From the NCBI RefSeq assembly GCF_900109225.1, contig NZ_FNZK01000021.1, positions 1 to 64,000 on the forward strand: a stretch of 64,000 bases of DNA. Direction: 5' to 3'. The first letter of the stretch is position 1. The number at the start of each line of letters is the position of its first letter. Source of the stretch: Propionispira arboris (GTDB lineage: Bacteria; Bacillota; Negativicutes; Selenomonadales; Selenomonadaceae). Below the pieces are notes generated by a model. It ran no database searches and was not told the DNA's origin. It saw only the letters and a list, made by a program, of their open reading frames with translations. The translations under genes and the position numbers were made by a program. This document shows, piece after piece, positions 46,472 to 56,204 of the stretch.

Positions 46472-47715
46472 ATATTTCCACCTTTCGTTTTTTTATCAAA
46501 ACTTAGAAACATATTATATTTTTTCCCACCATTTTCAGCAGAAAGTAAATCCTCTCCATAGAAAAAATCTCGATTCTCTTGATATCCATAAAACTCCAAT
46601 TGCCTTTTTATTGTAGTATATTGTAAACTTACTATAATTATCACTATCGAATTTCTCTGTTCAGTGCATATTTTTTGAGGATCGCATACAGGCATCTCTG
46701 CAACAATCTCCCCCCATTTATCAGAATCATTATCTACAAAATAGTCACTCAGCTGTCTGGGTATTTCCTTCAATATTGCTTGTAGCAACACGCCTGATGC
46801 ACCAAAATATATAACTTTTTTACTACGAACAAACATGCATTTTTGTTTTCGCAATTGCTTTTGCAAAGCGTATAAATCAGAATGCATATTCAACAAACAA
46901 TTCATACCAAATTCAACGTCTCCCCACGGAGACTCTAATAAATATTGATAATAAAGCTGATCATATTCATCTACCTGCTCGCTTCCGTAAGAACGATTAA
47001 TATAATGATAAATTGCGGGCTTAATTTTTATTTTTCCCAGTTCTCGTTCATGCTTCACTGATAAATTATATATATTATCCACAAAACGACAAGATGTTTT
47101 AAACACATAATTTAAAGCATCTTGATCTGCAGAAAGTATCTCTTCATAATGCTCAACAAAAAAATTTATACTATTATTTAATAAATTAAATTTTTCCCGA
47201 ATCAGATTACAATTTAAGACTAAAACCCCCGCGTTAAAATATTTATCTGCACTTAAACAAGCATTATCAAACAAGGGGTAGCTCTTAAAACTTTGTATAT
47301 GTACATCGTGAGCAGCAATTATTGCAGCATCTTGGAAAGGTATATCCCATAATTGCTTGATATCTAAATGAACCACTACATCTGCATCCAAATAAATAAT
47401 TTTTTCTATAACTGAAGGTACTGTTTTTAAAATATATAACCGAAAAAAAGTTCCAACCGTATAATACCATCTTGCTGTACCATCCAACCGCTGAATAACA
47501 TCATCTATTGATATACAATAAAATTTTATATCTTGTGAAAATGCTTTTACCATGTCCACTAATTTTTTTTTATCTTCTAAACGGAAAGTATCGTCATGCA
47601 ACAAATGTATCATAACTTTTTCTTTTGTATTTTTTAATAAAGAATATATTGCTGTCCCTAAATATTTTGCATACGTACCATTTTTATCATGTATCGGAAA
47701 ACAAACATGTATCAT
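46456..47715 (-). CDS. Family 8 glycosyltransferase with C-terminal Rossmann-like module
   Basis: 419 residues. The first 280 are a retaining GT8 enzyme of the LgtC type: HVCFPIHDKNGTYAKYLGTAI, the metal motif IYLDADVVVH, and FNAGVLVLNCN. Residues about 298-391 are the recurrent module (KVIYFGASGVLLQAIL...YFVDNDS). Such enzymes add galactose or glucose with retention; the donor here is not known. AAGGAG precedes the ATG. Confidence 0.88.
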   Translation of the reverse strand: MIHVCFPIHDKNGTYAKYLGTAIYSLLKNTKEKVMIHLLHDDTFRLEDKKKLVDMVKAFSQDIKFYCISIDDVIQRLDGTARWYYTVGTFFRLYILKTVPSVIEKIIYLDADVVVHLDIKQLWDIPFQDAAIIAAHDVHIQSFKSYPLFDNACLSADKYFNAGVLVLNCNLIREKFNLLNNSINFFVEHYEEILSADQDALNYVFKTSCRFVDNIYNLSVKHERELGKIKIKPAIYHYINRSYGSEQVDEYDQLYYQYLLESPWGDVEFGMNCLLNMHSDLYALQKQLRKQKCMFVRSKKVIYFGASGVLLQAILKEIPRQLSDYFVDNDSDKWGEIVAEMPVCDPQKICTEQRNSIVIIIVSLQYTTIKRQLEFYGYQENRDFFYGEDLLSAENGGKKYNMFLSFDKKTKGGNIWRYR

Positions 47716-47753
47716 TCTATTGTCTCCTTATAAAATATTACTCATATTTCAAT

Positions 47754-48689
47754 CTAAATAAATAATTTCTCTAAAGGGTTCCATGCTTTATACATTTTTG
47801 TGATGCCCATCTCTAAATTAACTGTAGGACTCCACCCTAGCTCTTGCTTTACTAAACCAATATCTAAAACGTTACTGGGTACATCCTGTCTTCGAGCTTC
47901 TATTTTTTGAACAGCCACTTTATCTCCAATAACAGAGTCAATAATATTAATAATTTCATTAACAGAATGACCTTGCCCTGAACCTATATTAAAAATTTTT
48001 TCACACCCATTATAATATATTACACGTTCAGCAACTTCTACTACATCTTGTACATAAATATAATCCCTGATAACACTGCCATCACCCCAAATTTTTATAG
48101 GATGCTGAATAAAGTAATGTCCTAATATATTTGCTATTAATCCTTGGGCAGAAAAAGGACGTTGCCGCTCTCCGTATGGATTAGATATACGTAAAATCAT
48201 ATAATCCATACCAAACATTCGATAATAATACTCTAAGTACTTCTCTAAAACTAATTTTTGAATTCCATATGCAGAAATTGGATCGGTTGGATGAGTTTCC
48301 TTTATGGGAATTGAATGAGGAATTCCGTACACCGTTCCTCCGGAAGAAAAAAATATAATTTTTTTCACATTGTTTCTTTTACATGCTGCGATTAAACGCA
48401 CCATAGGCTTTATGGTAAGTTCAATATCTTCTAATGGATCATTTTTGCTCGGTACAGTTGTACTGATAAGTTGATACACAATATCATACCCTTTTACAAT
48501 ATGATCAAAATTCAATTCTTCTGCAAATACCCCCTCACATTTATATAGATCATCAAAAAAAGGCTTGATATTTCTCATATTAGTTGAATTTTCCCGGAAA
48601 TATATTCCAACCTCATATTGTTTTTTCAATAATTCTTCACATAAATGCGACCCCAAAAAACCTGTAGCTCCAAATATCAATACCTTCAT
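47754..48689 (-). CDS. NAD-dependent sugar epimerase/dehydratase
   Basis: 311-residue extended SDR with the NAD loop VLIFGATGFLGSHL, SSGGTVYG and the YGIQK (YxxxK) catalytic motif, similar to UDP-glucose 4-epimerases. It could supply a UDP-galactose-type sugar for the neighbouring GT8 enzyme, which is an inference. Ribosome site before the ATG is weak (GGGACGTGAAG). Confidence 0.85.
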   Translation of the reverse strand: MKVLIFGATGFLGSHLCEELLKKQYEVGIYFRENSTNMRNIKPFFDDLYKCEGVFAEELNFDHIVKGYDIVYQLISTTVPSKNDPLEDIELTIKPMVRLIAACKRNNVKKIIFFSSGGTVYGIPHSIPIKETHPTDPISAYGIQKLVLEKYLEYYYRMFGMDYMILRISNPYGERQRPFSAQGLIANILGHYFIQHPIKIWGDGSVIRDYIYVQDVVEVAERVIYYNGCEKIFNIGSGQGHSVNEIINIIDSVIGDKVAVQKIEARRQDVPSNVLDIGLVKQELGWSPTVNLEMGITKMYKAWNPLEKLFI

Positions 48690-48726
48690 GCTTCACGTCC
48701 CATTTCATATCAAAATCCAAATAAAA

Positions 48727-49965
48727 CTATTTTCGCACACCATAAATATTGACCAGTGCATCAAAACCAGCATAAGTATTAATTTTTACATATGGTTTTT
48801 TTTGAATTAAGCCCTCTTCACCAAAATATATTCTAAAACCAGCATCCGATAAAATTTTCAGAATCTCTGGTAAAGACTGTTTTTCATCTGCTGCCGAATG
48901 GTATTCAACAAATATATTATCAACATCTTTTAGTTTTTTTGCAATGTGACGCAAGACGACAGTTTCTGCTCCTTCAATATCTATTTTCAAAAAATCAATA
49001 TGAGCATATTCATTCATCACCACTAAAGAATCAATCGCCTGTATTTGAATAAAATCTGCCGCGTTATCTCCAGCCGCTTCTATTCTTCCAGCGTCTGCTC
49101 CTTCAGAGTAAAAACTCAATATCTCATCCTTATACCACACCGCCTGTTTAAAGACATGCACATTCTGACATTGAAGAGCTTTGAGATTATATTTCAAAAC
49201 ATCAAAGATTCTATTGTCTGGCTCAAAACCAAGGATAGTTGCCTTAGGGTATTTCTTCGAAAAAAAGAATAAACTCAACCCAATATTAGATCCAAAATCT
49301 AATATTACAATATCATCTTTCTTCTGTGGTATAAAATTGTATATTTTTTGCACAAGAATAGATTCATATGCACAGAGAAAAGATGCTACATCCGGAACCC
49401 TTATTTCCGTATTCTGAAATGGTATCCTTTTTTCAAAATATCGAGGAATCATTTTATATTCTTCTGATAATAATAAATACTCATGCTCATAGTCAGATGT
49501 TGGTTGAATCAAGTCATATAAGAATTTCATTGATCGGCTGCTTTTTTTTAAAACAGAACTCATGATATCATTTTTATTTAATAAATATTGATTTAAAATG
49601 ATCTTCAACTTTTCTTGGGGTATATTAAAAAGAAAAATAAATATATTATCAATATCTTCTTTCGTCAGAAAATATCCTTTGATCCTCTTTTCTTCTAACG
49701 CAGTCTGAATATTCAATTGTGCCTCGCCCCCAATAGCGACAACAACATTTTTATTAATCATATTCTCTTGAATAGCCTCAGAAAAAGAATATATTTTTTT
49801 ATTAAGATACTCTTCTCCTATATGCTGTCCATCAGAAACAACGTAATAATCTATACCAATACGATGCGCTTCTAAAAAAAGAGTTATAAAAAAGGCATAT
49901 TCACCCGCACCATAACAAACAACAGAAGACATTTCTTTTACAAAATCTAACAATTTATTTTCCAT
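48727..49965 (-). CDS. FkbM-family methyltransferase with N-terminal Rossmann-like module
   Basis: 412 residues. About 12-105 is the recurrent module (SVVCYGAGEYAFFIT...YYVVSDG). About 200-390 is an FkbM-type SAM-dependent O-methyltransferase: VILDFGSNIGLSLFFF, ILGFEPDNRIFDVLKYNL and HIDFLKIDIEGAE. FkbM enzymes often methylate sugar hydroxyls in glycan clusters. GGGGG precedes the ATG. Immediately downstream of the decayed methyltransferase gene. Confidence 0.88.
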   Translation of the reverse strand: MENKLLDFVKEMSSVVCYGAGEYAFFITLFLEAHRIGIDYYVVSDGQHIGEEYLNKKIYSFSEAIQENMINKNVVVAIGGEAQLNIQTALEEKRIKGYFLTKEDIDNIFIFLFNIPQEKLKIILNQYLLNKNDIMSSVLKKSSRSMKFLYDLIQPTSDYEHEYLLLSEEYKMIPRYFEKRIPFQNTEIRVPDVASFLCAYESILVQKIYNFIPQKKDDIVILDFGSNIGLSLFFFSKKYPKATILGFEPDNRIFDVLKYNLKALQCQNVHVFKQAVWYKDEILSFYSEGADAGRIEAAGDNAADFIQIQAIDSLVVMNEYAHIDFLKIDIEGAETVVLRHIAKKLKDVDNIFVEYHSAADEKQSLPEILKILSDAGFRIYFGEEGLIQKKPYVKINTYAGFDALVNIYGVRK

Positions 49966-49986
49966 AGTTCCCCCTCATCAAAATGA

Positions 49987-51130
49987 TCAATCTCGCTCCT
50001 GACTCTCCCATGGAGCTGATGTATAGTATTCTTTGTATTTCTTTAACCCAATAATTTTGATTTCCTTACCCTGGTATTTCTTTACACTCTAATAAAGCTC
50101 ATCCTCATAATCATTTGCGACAATTATAAGACCTTTTATTTTATACTTTGAAAGAAAGTCCACATTTAACACAGGATAGCCTAAAAATTCGCCTTTTTCT
50201 TCAGATCCACTTGCAAAAAACCTCTAATACTATCTTTTGAAAACATCTCACATTTTTCAATAACTCGCATAAACTGCTTAGTAGTATCTCCCATTCCATA
50301 AATACCAATTTGACCAACACCATACTTTAATAAACTCAACCCGCTTATTAAAGCATCCTGTTTAATATGGTTATCATGCCAATAATTCTGCTGTTGCTTA
50401 CCATTAAATTCTTTATTTAATTGTCTTGCCACACAGCGCAAAATCCCCTTATAGCCGTGTAAAATATCAAAGCTCGTATCTCTTAAGTCAAGTATTCTAT
50501 AGTCAATACCAGTCAATAAAAAATCTTCCAAGAAAGTCGGTAAAATATTCTGCCTCATATTTGCTTCATATTCATCATTCCACAAAACAATATTACAGTT
50601 TTCAATACTTCCACCATTACTTGAATAAAATTCATTTAGTAAACATGGTAAAATGGAATAAAATCCATGATTAATATATCCACTAACAGGCAAATAATGA
50701 TAAATATTACCACCATTTTCATTTAACATATAAAAAATATTTTTTAATGCATTTGCTATATTAAACACATGTTCTAATGTTCCCCCGTCAATAATATAAT
50801 CAAAAGCAGCTTCTAATTTCGAAGATATTTTTTCAACATTTAGATCATATATAATATCCGCATCTTCATAGTCAGAAATATCCATAATATGTACAACAGA
50901 AAATCTTAATCTTCTAAAAAAATCTTTTGAATCTACATGCCCCGCTAACATCTCTTTTAATATAATATCATCTTTAAGTTTTATTCCCATTCTTCTAGCT
51001 ATTAAATACATCCGCACTGGATCCATAAAAATAGTCTGATTGCCTAACATCAATAATTTCTTTTTAAATAAATCTACATGTGCTGCCTCTAAAAAAAATC
51101 ATTTATGCCATCTATCAAAGTTAATCCCAT
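49987..51130 (-). pseudogene. Decayed methyltransferase with C-terminal Rossmann-like module
   Basis: Remnant of a gene for about 380 residues. Starting at an ATG (51128-51130) with AGGACGG upstream, it breaks in a T8 run (51091-51098), continues in another frame (to 50181: LMLGNQTIFMDP, DYIIDGGTLEHVFNI, the latter like methyltransferases), breaks again in a T6 run (50215-50220) in the middle of the Rossmann-like module (IGIYGMGDTTKQFM...RGF), continues as ASGSEEKGEFLGYPVLN, then meets an in-frame TAG (50089-50091) before ending at 49987. Three lesions make true decay likely, although homopolymer runs can be misread. Without them the module is complete. Confidence 0.85.
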
Positions 51131-51158
51131 AATATCATCCGTCCTATAAAAATAATTT

Positions 51159-53054
51159 TTATTTCACCAAATCTCCAAGTTCCTTTAGCCACCATTTCTC
51201 TGGATCCCCAAACTCATTCCAATAACGTTTTTTCAATTCACTTACAGCTTGTTTTCTTATAGGGTCATTCCACCAAAATTCAACATCCTTAAAAATTTCA
51301 TTAATTAAAGTTGCAGCTGTTTCTATTTCATAATGCAAAATTCCTACACGTTCCATCAAATCCAAATAATACTTTTCGTCATTAAAAAAAACATATGCAT
51401 CTTTTTCAAAAGTTAAAATAAATGGTTTGTTAATCGCCAATGCTTCTAACCATGTGGTGCCTAAATGATCGCAAATACAAATTGATGAATTTTCTAATAT
51501 GGAAAAAAAAGAATTTAAACTTGTAGTTTTTTCATCAAAACATAAATCATCAAATCTTCGCTTTAAAATTTCTTTAATGTTCCAACCATATTCGTAGTTA
51601 AATTCCCGTACCAGTAAATTTTCTTTCACAGCTAAAGATACTTTAGAAAAAAATTCTATTTGTCTATCTATTTTTTGCACAGTATCCAAATTTTGTCGTT
51701 CCAAACATATTAAGTATGGCGGAAATGCTGTTCCTACAAATAATAAATAATTGTTTTTCTTTTCAATATTCAAGTCATTCTTATTGGGCGAATTAGTATA
51801 GGTTTCTAATTTGTATGGTGCTGCCGAAATAGCTTCTGCTGTATCAATGATAGATTTATTCCCCCAGGTATAAAAACGGTCTGTTAATTGGATATCATTC
51901 CAATTAAGCTTTACTAATTCATAGTTTCCACCATGCTGCATTCCTAATATTTCTACGTGTTTAGTTTCATGCATTTCTTCGGCATAAAATAAAAAACTAG
52001 TACTAGTTAAATAGCCATGTTGTGATAGGATATAGCGTATATTGCTATCTAAAAATCTTGCATATTGCCCTCTTATTGCATTAAAATTTTCCAAAAAACA
52101 TAACGGTATTTCGTCTATCATAAGCCTCATTATTTTTATATCCATAATACTTGAAAAATAACTTTCTAACCTTGTTTGAAGTTCACTACGCATTATTTTA
52201 TTGAGATTTACTTGTTTATTATATTGACCATCTGTTATTGCCCTTGGCAATGCACAAATATATTTTTTATTGTCCACTACAATTTTGTCAAACAGTTTCG
52301 CTTGAAAGCCTGGATAGTATAAATAACATTTTGCTTCTTTACTATTATAAATTTCTTCATAAAATAACCTTAAACAAAACAATTCCGCACTTCTATATTC
52401 TTTTTCAACTAGCACCATTTTTTTTATGGTTTTAATTCGTTCAGTAATTCTCCGCCGAAAAGTTTTTCTCCTATTTAGTAACCCCATTCGTAAAGATTTA
52501 TTAAGCCTATCATCTTCAGCTTCTTCTAAATAATGTTCATAACAAATCCCCACAAAATCTTTCGCAAAAAATGATTCTATTATTTTTGACCACAATTGAA
52601 AATCATACTTTTCACATTGTTCATTCAACCAATAATCTGTAATATCATACGTTGTAATTCGATCTTTTACCGATAAAAGTGTTGTTTTTATTTGCAACAC
52701 TGATGAATATTCTTTAATCAAATATTCCAAACGATAATATTTACAAAAAATATTAAAAGTTATTTTTTGTAACCATTGACTTAAAATTCTTTGCCAAAAT
52801 TCTTTTGAATAATTAAGATTATGTAGTTTATTAAATTCAATTTGTAATGCTTCTGTCATTTTTTTTGCAAATTGCTCAACTTGCTCTGGTAACTCTTTTA
52901 TAAAAAAATCTGCATCTAAATTTTCTTCGATTAAAACATCATTATTTTTAGAAAAATCATAATCATATCCACAATAAAATTTACTTAAAAAAATTTCATT
53001 TCCACAATTGCTTAAACTTTTTTTTTTAGTTAATACTAAAAATTTTTCTTTCAT
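51159..53054 (-). CDS. LIC12162-family putative transferase
   Basis: 631-residue cytoplasmic protein without membrane segments. Its layout and C-terminal block (CICDHLGTTWLEALAINKPFILTFEKDAYVFF, YYLDLMERVGILHYE) match the LIC12162 family of putative sugar transferases found in O-antigen and nonulosonic-acid clusters. It could be the transferase for the nonulosonate made next door; that is inference. Ribosome site is weak, and it starts 1 base after the radical SAM gene ends. Codon use is very AT-rich, consistent with transfer. Confidence 0.75.
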   Translation of the reverse strand: MKEKFLVLTKKKSLSNCGNEIFLSKFYCGYDYDFSKNNDVLIEENLDADFFIKELPEQVEQFAKKMTEALQIEFNKLHNLNYSKEFWQRILSQWLQKITFNIFCKYYRLEYLIKEYSSVLQIKTTLLSVKDRITTYDITDYWLNEQCEKYDFQLWSKIIESFFAKDFVGICYEHYLEEAEDDRLNKSLRMGLLNRRKTFRRRITERIKTIKKMVLVEKEYRSAELFCLRLFYEEIYNSKEAKCYLYYPGFQAKLFDKIVVDNKKYICALPRAITDGQYNKQVNLNKIMRSELQTRLESYFSSIMDIKIMRLMIDEIPLCFLENFNAIRGQYARFLDSNIRYILSQHGYLTSTSFLFYAEEMHETKHVEILGMQHGGNYELVKLNWNDIQLTDRFYTWGNKSIIDTAEAISAAPYKLETYTNSPNKNDLNIEKKNNYLLFVGTAFPPYLICLERQNLDTVQKIDRQIEFFSKVSLAVKENLLVREFNYEYGWNIKEILKRRFDDLCFDEKTTSLNSFFSILENSSICICDHLGTTWLEALAINKPFILTFEKDAYVFFNDEKYYLDLMERVGILHYEIETAATLINEIFKDVEFWWNDPIRKQAVSELKKRYWNEFGDPEKWWLKELGDLVK

Positions 53055-53055
53055 A

Positions 53056-54447
53056 TTATTTTTTAGCCTTTCTATAATATTGTGTTTTTATCAAATGATC
53101 TTGATCTAATCCTATATCTAATAACTCATTGCAATATTTTAAACCTGCTAAAACTTCTTCTTCCATCTCTTGATCAGACAAATTTGTCATATTTAATCTT
53201 AAATCTTGTCGATCCCCCATTGCTAATAAGTAATCTTCCTCATCAACTATAAAATTTTTTTCTTTAGCATACTCATACATAACAGACCCTGGCTGTGGTA
53301 GTAAATAGCCTGCCGAAGGATATATTCTATTTTCTGCACAACATTTAAATGTATCACGTATTGTTAATAAAGTTTCTTGTGGATATCCTATTACTAAACT
53401 CGTTGATGGTGTAATTCCCGCTTTATGAAAAAGCTCTGCCGTTCTAGAAAAGTCTTCTACTAAAATATGTTTATTCATCGCTTTCAATATCTCAGCATTT
53501 GATGATTCTAAAGAAAAGCTTGCACTAACACAACCAGCTGCCTTCATTTTCTTCAATATATTTAAATCAGAATCTTTAATAAAACAATCCGCTCTACAAG
53601 TTACATTCCAAAAAAATTTCAAACCACTCTCCAGAATAGCATCTGCAAAGTCTTCTGCACGTTTTCTGGAAAAAAGTGTTAACTCATCGCCAAATAAAAT
53701 ATAATTTAAATTATATTTTGTAATCATTTCCCGAATTTCAGTTAATATCGATTCCATACTACGATAGCGATAGTTATATCCTCTAAAATTATGATAACAA
53801 AAAGTACAATTTGCCACGCATCCACGTGCTGTGTTCACTGGTAAAGCCCTCAATTCATTGCGATTTATATTGATACCATCTTCACTGATTTGCTCTTTTG
53901 CGTTAGCAATGTATTCTTCAATATTAAATGGCGAAAAATCTATATGTGGTAAACTAGATATGTTTTCAATCGGTTCTCTACATGGATTACAATAAATATT
54001 ATTTTTTTTTGTATAACATATACCTTTTACAGTTTTCAAATCGCCACCACAGTCTATTGTTTTCAATAAGTCAACAATAGTAATGTCACCTTCCCCCATT
54101 ACTGCAATATCAGCTTCTGTCTTTGATAACAAAATATTGTATATTGATGTTGCAACTGAATTTCCAACTATAATATATGCATTTTTATGATATTTCCGCA
54201 CCATTTCAGCTAGATTTTTAACTTTTGAATAGCCTGTTACGATACAACCCATACAAGCAACGTCATATGTTTTTTTCTGTATGAGCCTTTCAACTTCTTT
54301 ATCACTATATCTATTTGCATCCAAATCAATAAAATCAAATTCAAATCCCGCATTTTTCATAGCAGTAGCTATGTATCCTATCCCAATTGGAAATAATTTC
54401 ACTTTTGATTCAGGTCTTAATGCTATATTAATCAATAATATATTCAT
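53056..54447 (-). CDS. B12-binding radical SAM enzyme
   Basis: 463 residues: an N-terminal cobalamin-binding domain (about 1-130) and a radical SAM domain (about 195-400) with the 4Fe-4S motif GCVANCTFC (CxxxCxxC). Members of this class often methylate unactivated carbons or phosphorus. Lying between the LIC12162 transferase and pseI, it probably modifies the nonulosonic acid or a precursor; no substrate can be read. ATG at 54447 chosen because GGGGG lies 8 bases upstream; the 54474 frame has no ribosome site. Confidence 0.88.
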   Translation of the reverse strand: MNILLINIALRPESKVKLFPIGIGYIATAMKNAGFEFDFIDLDANRYSDKEVERLIQKKTYDVACMGCIVTGYSKVKNLAEMVRKYHKNAYIIVGNSVATSIYNILLSKTEADIAVMGEGDITIVDLLKTIDCGGDLKTVKGICYTKKNNIYCNPCREPIENISSLPHIDFSPFNIEEYIANAKEQISEDGININRNELRALPVNTARGCVANCTFCYHNFRGYNYRYRSMESILTEIREMITKYNLNYILFGDELTLFSRKRAEDFADAILESGLKFFWNVTCRADCFIKDSDLNILKKMKAAGCVSASFSLESSNAEILKAMNKHILVEDFSRTAELFHKAGITPSTSLVIGYPQETLLTIRDTFKCCAENRIYPSAGYLLPQPGSVMYEYAKEKNFIVDEEDYLLAMGDRQDLRLNMTNLSDQEMEEEVLAGLKYCNELLDIGLDQDHLIKTQYYRKAKK

Positions 54448-54474
54448 AAACAAGCCCCCATTATTTACATTCAA

Positions 54475-55503
54475 TTATAAAAACATATCCCAAGATACTG
54501 CTGTACCTTTTATTATATCGTGATTAACCCTTTTTCCTAATAATATATTGTAGTACTTAGGGCTTAATCCACTACCTGGACGAATGCTTCGCATATTTTT
54601 TTCTGTAACAACATCCCCCGTTTTGATATTCTCTACAATATATAAACTACGCCGAAATTGAAGTGACTTCTTTTCCTCTTCTTGAATTTCATAACTGATA
54701 TGTCCTAATGCCCGCCAAGCACTCCTGCACTCCTGCACCAGTTGTGCCATTTCTCCTGGTTCCAAGGAAAATGCCGCATCTACCCCACCATCTGCCCGTG
54801 CTAATGTGAAATGTTTTTCAATAACAATTGCGCCTAAAGCTACACTAGCCACAGCAACACCTATTCCCAACGTATGATCCGATAAACCAACTTTACACTT
54901 AAATAACCGCTTCATATGTGGTATAGTCAAAAGATTTGTTTCTTCTGGAGTAGAAGGATAACTACTCGTACATTTTAAAAGAGTCAAATCCGTACATCCA
55001 TTTTCACGTACCGTTCGAACCAAATCATCCAATTCAGCTACAGTTGTCATTCCAGTCGAAACAATAATTGGTTTCCCCGTTTGTGCTACTTTTTTAATCA
55101 AAGGTAAATCTATATTTTCAAAAGATGCAATTTTATAACATGGCACATTCAGACTTTCCAAAAAATCTACAGAGGTTGCATCGAAAGGTGTACTAAACCC
55201 TAAAACCCCCAACTCTTTACAACGTTGAAAAATTGCTTTATGCCATTCCCATGGAGTATAGGCTTTTTGATAAAGTTTATACAAAGAAGTGCCTTGCCAT
55301 AAACTATCTTTATCATTTATAAAAAACTCTCGTTCATTAATATCCAATGTCATTGTATCTGCTGTATATGTCTGGAGTTTTATTGCATCTACACCAGCTT
55401 TAGCTGCTGATTCAACTATTTTCAAAGCACGTTCTAATGACTGATTATGATTTCCTGACATCTCAGCTATAATAAAGGGTTCTTTCCCTTCTTCTATAAA
55501 CAT
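54475..55503 (-). CDS. pseI: Pseudaminic acid synthase (NeuB family)
   Basis: Condenses a 6-deoxy-2,4-diamino-altrose derivative with phosphoenolpyruvate to give a pseudaminic-type nonulosonic acid. The TIM-barrel start FIIAEMSGNHNQSLE, KLQTYTADTMT, the EKHFTLARADGGVDAAFSLEP stretch near residue 235 (PseI-like rather than NeuB-like) and the C-terminal SAF antifreeze-like domain (RRSLYIVENIKTGDVVTEKNM) are intact. 342 residues is typical. AGGAGATG precedes the ATG. Together with pseB, pseC and pseG it defines the pathway. Confidence 0.93.
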   Translation of the reverse strand: MFIEEGKEPFIIAEMSGNHNQSLERALKIVESAAKAGVDAIKLQTYTADTMTLDINEREFFINDKDSLWQGTSLYKLYQKAYTPWEWHKAIFQRCKELGVLGFSTPFDATSVDFLESLNVPCYKIASFENIDLPLIKKVAQTGKPIIVSTGMTTVAELDDLVRTVRENGCTDLTLLKCTSSYPSTPEETNLLTIPHMKRLFKCKVGLSDHTLGIGVAVASVALGAIVIEKHFTLARADGGVDAAFSLEPGEMAQLVQECRSAWRALGHISYEIQEEEKKSLQFRRSLYIVENIKTGDVVTEKNMRSIRPGSGLSPKYYNILLGKRVNHDIIKGTAVSWDMFL

Positions 55504-55514
55504 CTTTTCATCTC

Positions 55515-56204
55515 CTATCGAATTATCCTTCCAATTGAAAATGCTTCTGCAAACTCCGTTCCAATTATAAGGCCCCTAGACTTAGCTAATATTTCAACCC
55601 CTTTATAAGAACGAGGATGGGGATATTCTCGCATTTCCGATTCGTAGAATCTCAATGCTTTAATCTTCTTTTCAAAGAAGTTACTAATATCTACGTACCA
55701 ATTTGGTAAAAAAACCTTATCACTCGTCTGCATTTGCCATTCAGTACTTGATAAAGTTTCAAAAAATAAAAGAGTGTGTACACTTTGTCCTGGTAAAGGT
55801 CTACACGCTGTAATTACTGCATTATGAGTTATCATGTGATCAATATTTACATCTCCAGCATGATGAGTATATACCGTATCTGGTTGAAAATTACCCATAT
55901 ACTCTTCTATTGGTTTAATCACATCTAACAATGCAATACTATCCATTCTATTGTCTGGAAAATTACACTGTTTCACCTTTTTGGCTCCCATAAAAGCTGC
56001 AACTTGACAGGTATTTTTATATAATACATTTAATTCATGTTGATATTTCTCTATATCTCTCATATCATTCCGACTAGTCAATCCTTCAGCCATAATGATA
56101 ATGCGGACATCATCACCATTGGAAATATGCTTTAATATGGTTCCACCACATCCTAAAATTTCATCATCTGGATGTGCTGCAACCACCAAAACTTTTTTAT
56201 TCAT
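55515..56204 (-). CDS. PIG-L family deacetylase
   Basis: 229-residue zinc-dependent N-deacetylase. The motif AAHPDDEILGCGG gives the metal and catalytic residues, with TVYTHHAGDVNIDH as the later His motif. Members remove acetyl from N-acetylated sugars. In this cluster it may free an amino group on a Pse intermediate so that a formyl group can be added by one of the two neighbouring enzymes. It overlaps the next gene upstream by 8 bases, and GAGGAC precedes the ATG. Confidence 0.88.
   Translation of the reverse strand: MNKKVLVVAAHPDDEILGCGGTILKHISNGDDVRIIIMAEGLTSRNDMRDIEKYQHELNVLYKNTCQVAAFMGAKKVKQCNFPDNRMDSIALLDVIKPIEEYMGNFQPDTVYTHHAGDVNIDHMITHNAVITACRPLPGQSVHTLLFFETLSSTEWQMQTSDKVFLPNWYVDISNFFEKKIKALRFYESEMREYPHPRSYKGVEILAKSRGLIIGTEFAEAFSIGRIIR

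Noticed and set aside
50181-51053. A complete 290-residue gene
   Set aside because: Its ends continue in other frames into coherent protein sequence on both sides, so it is part of a broken longer gene.
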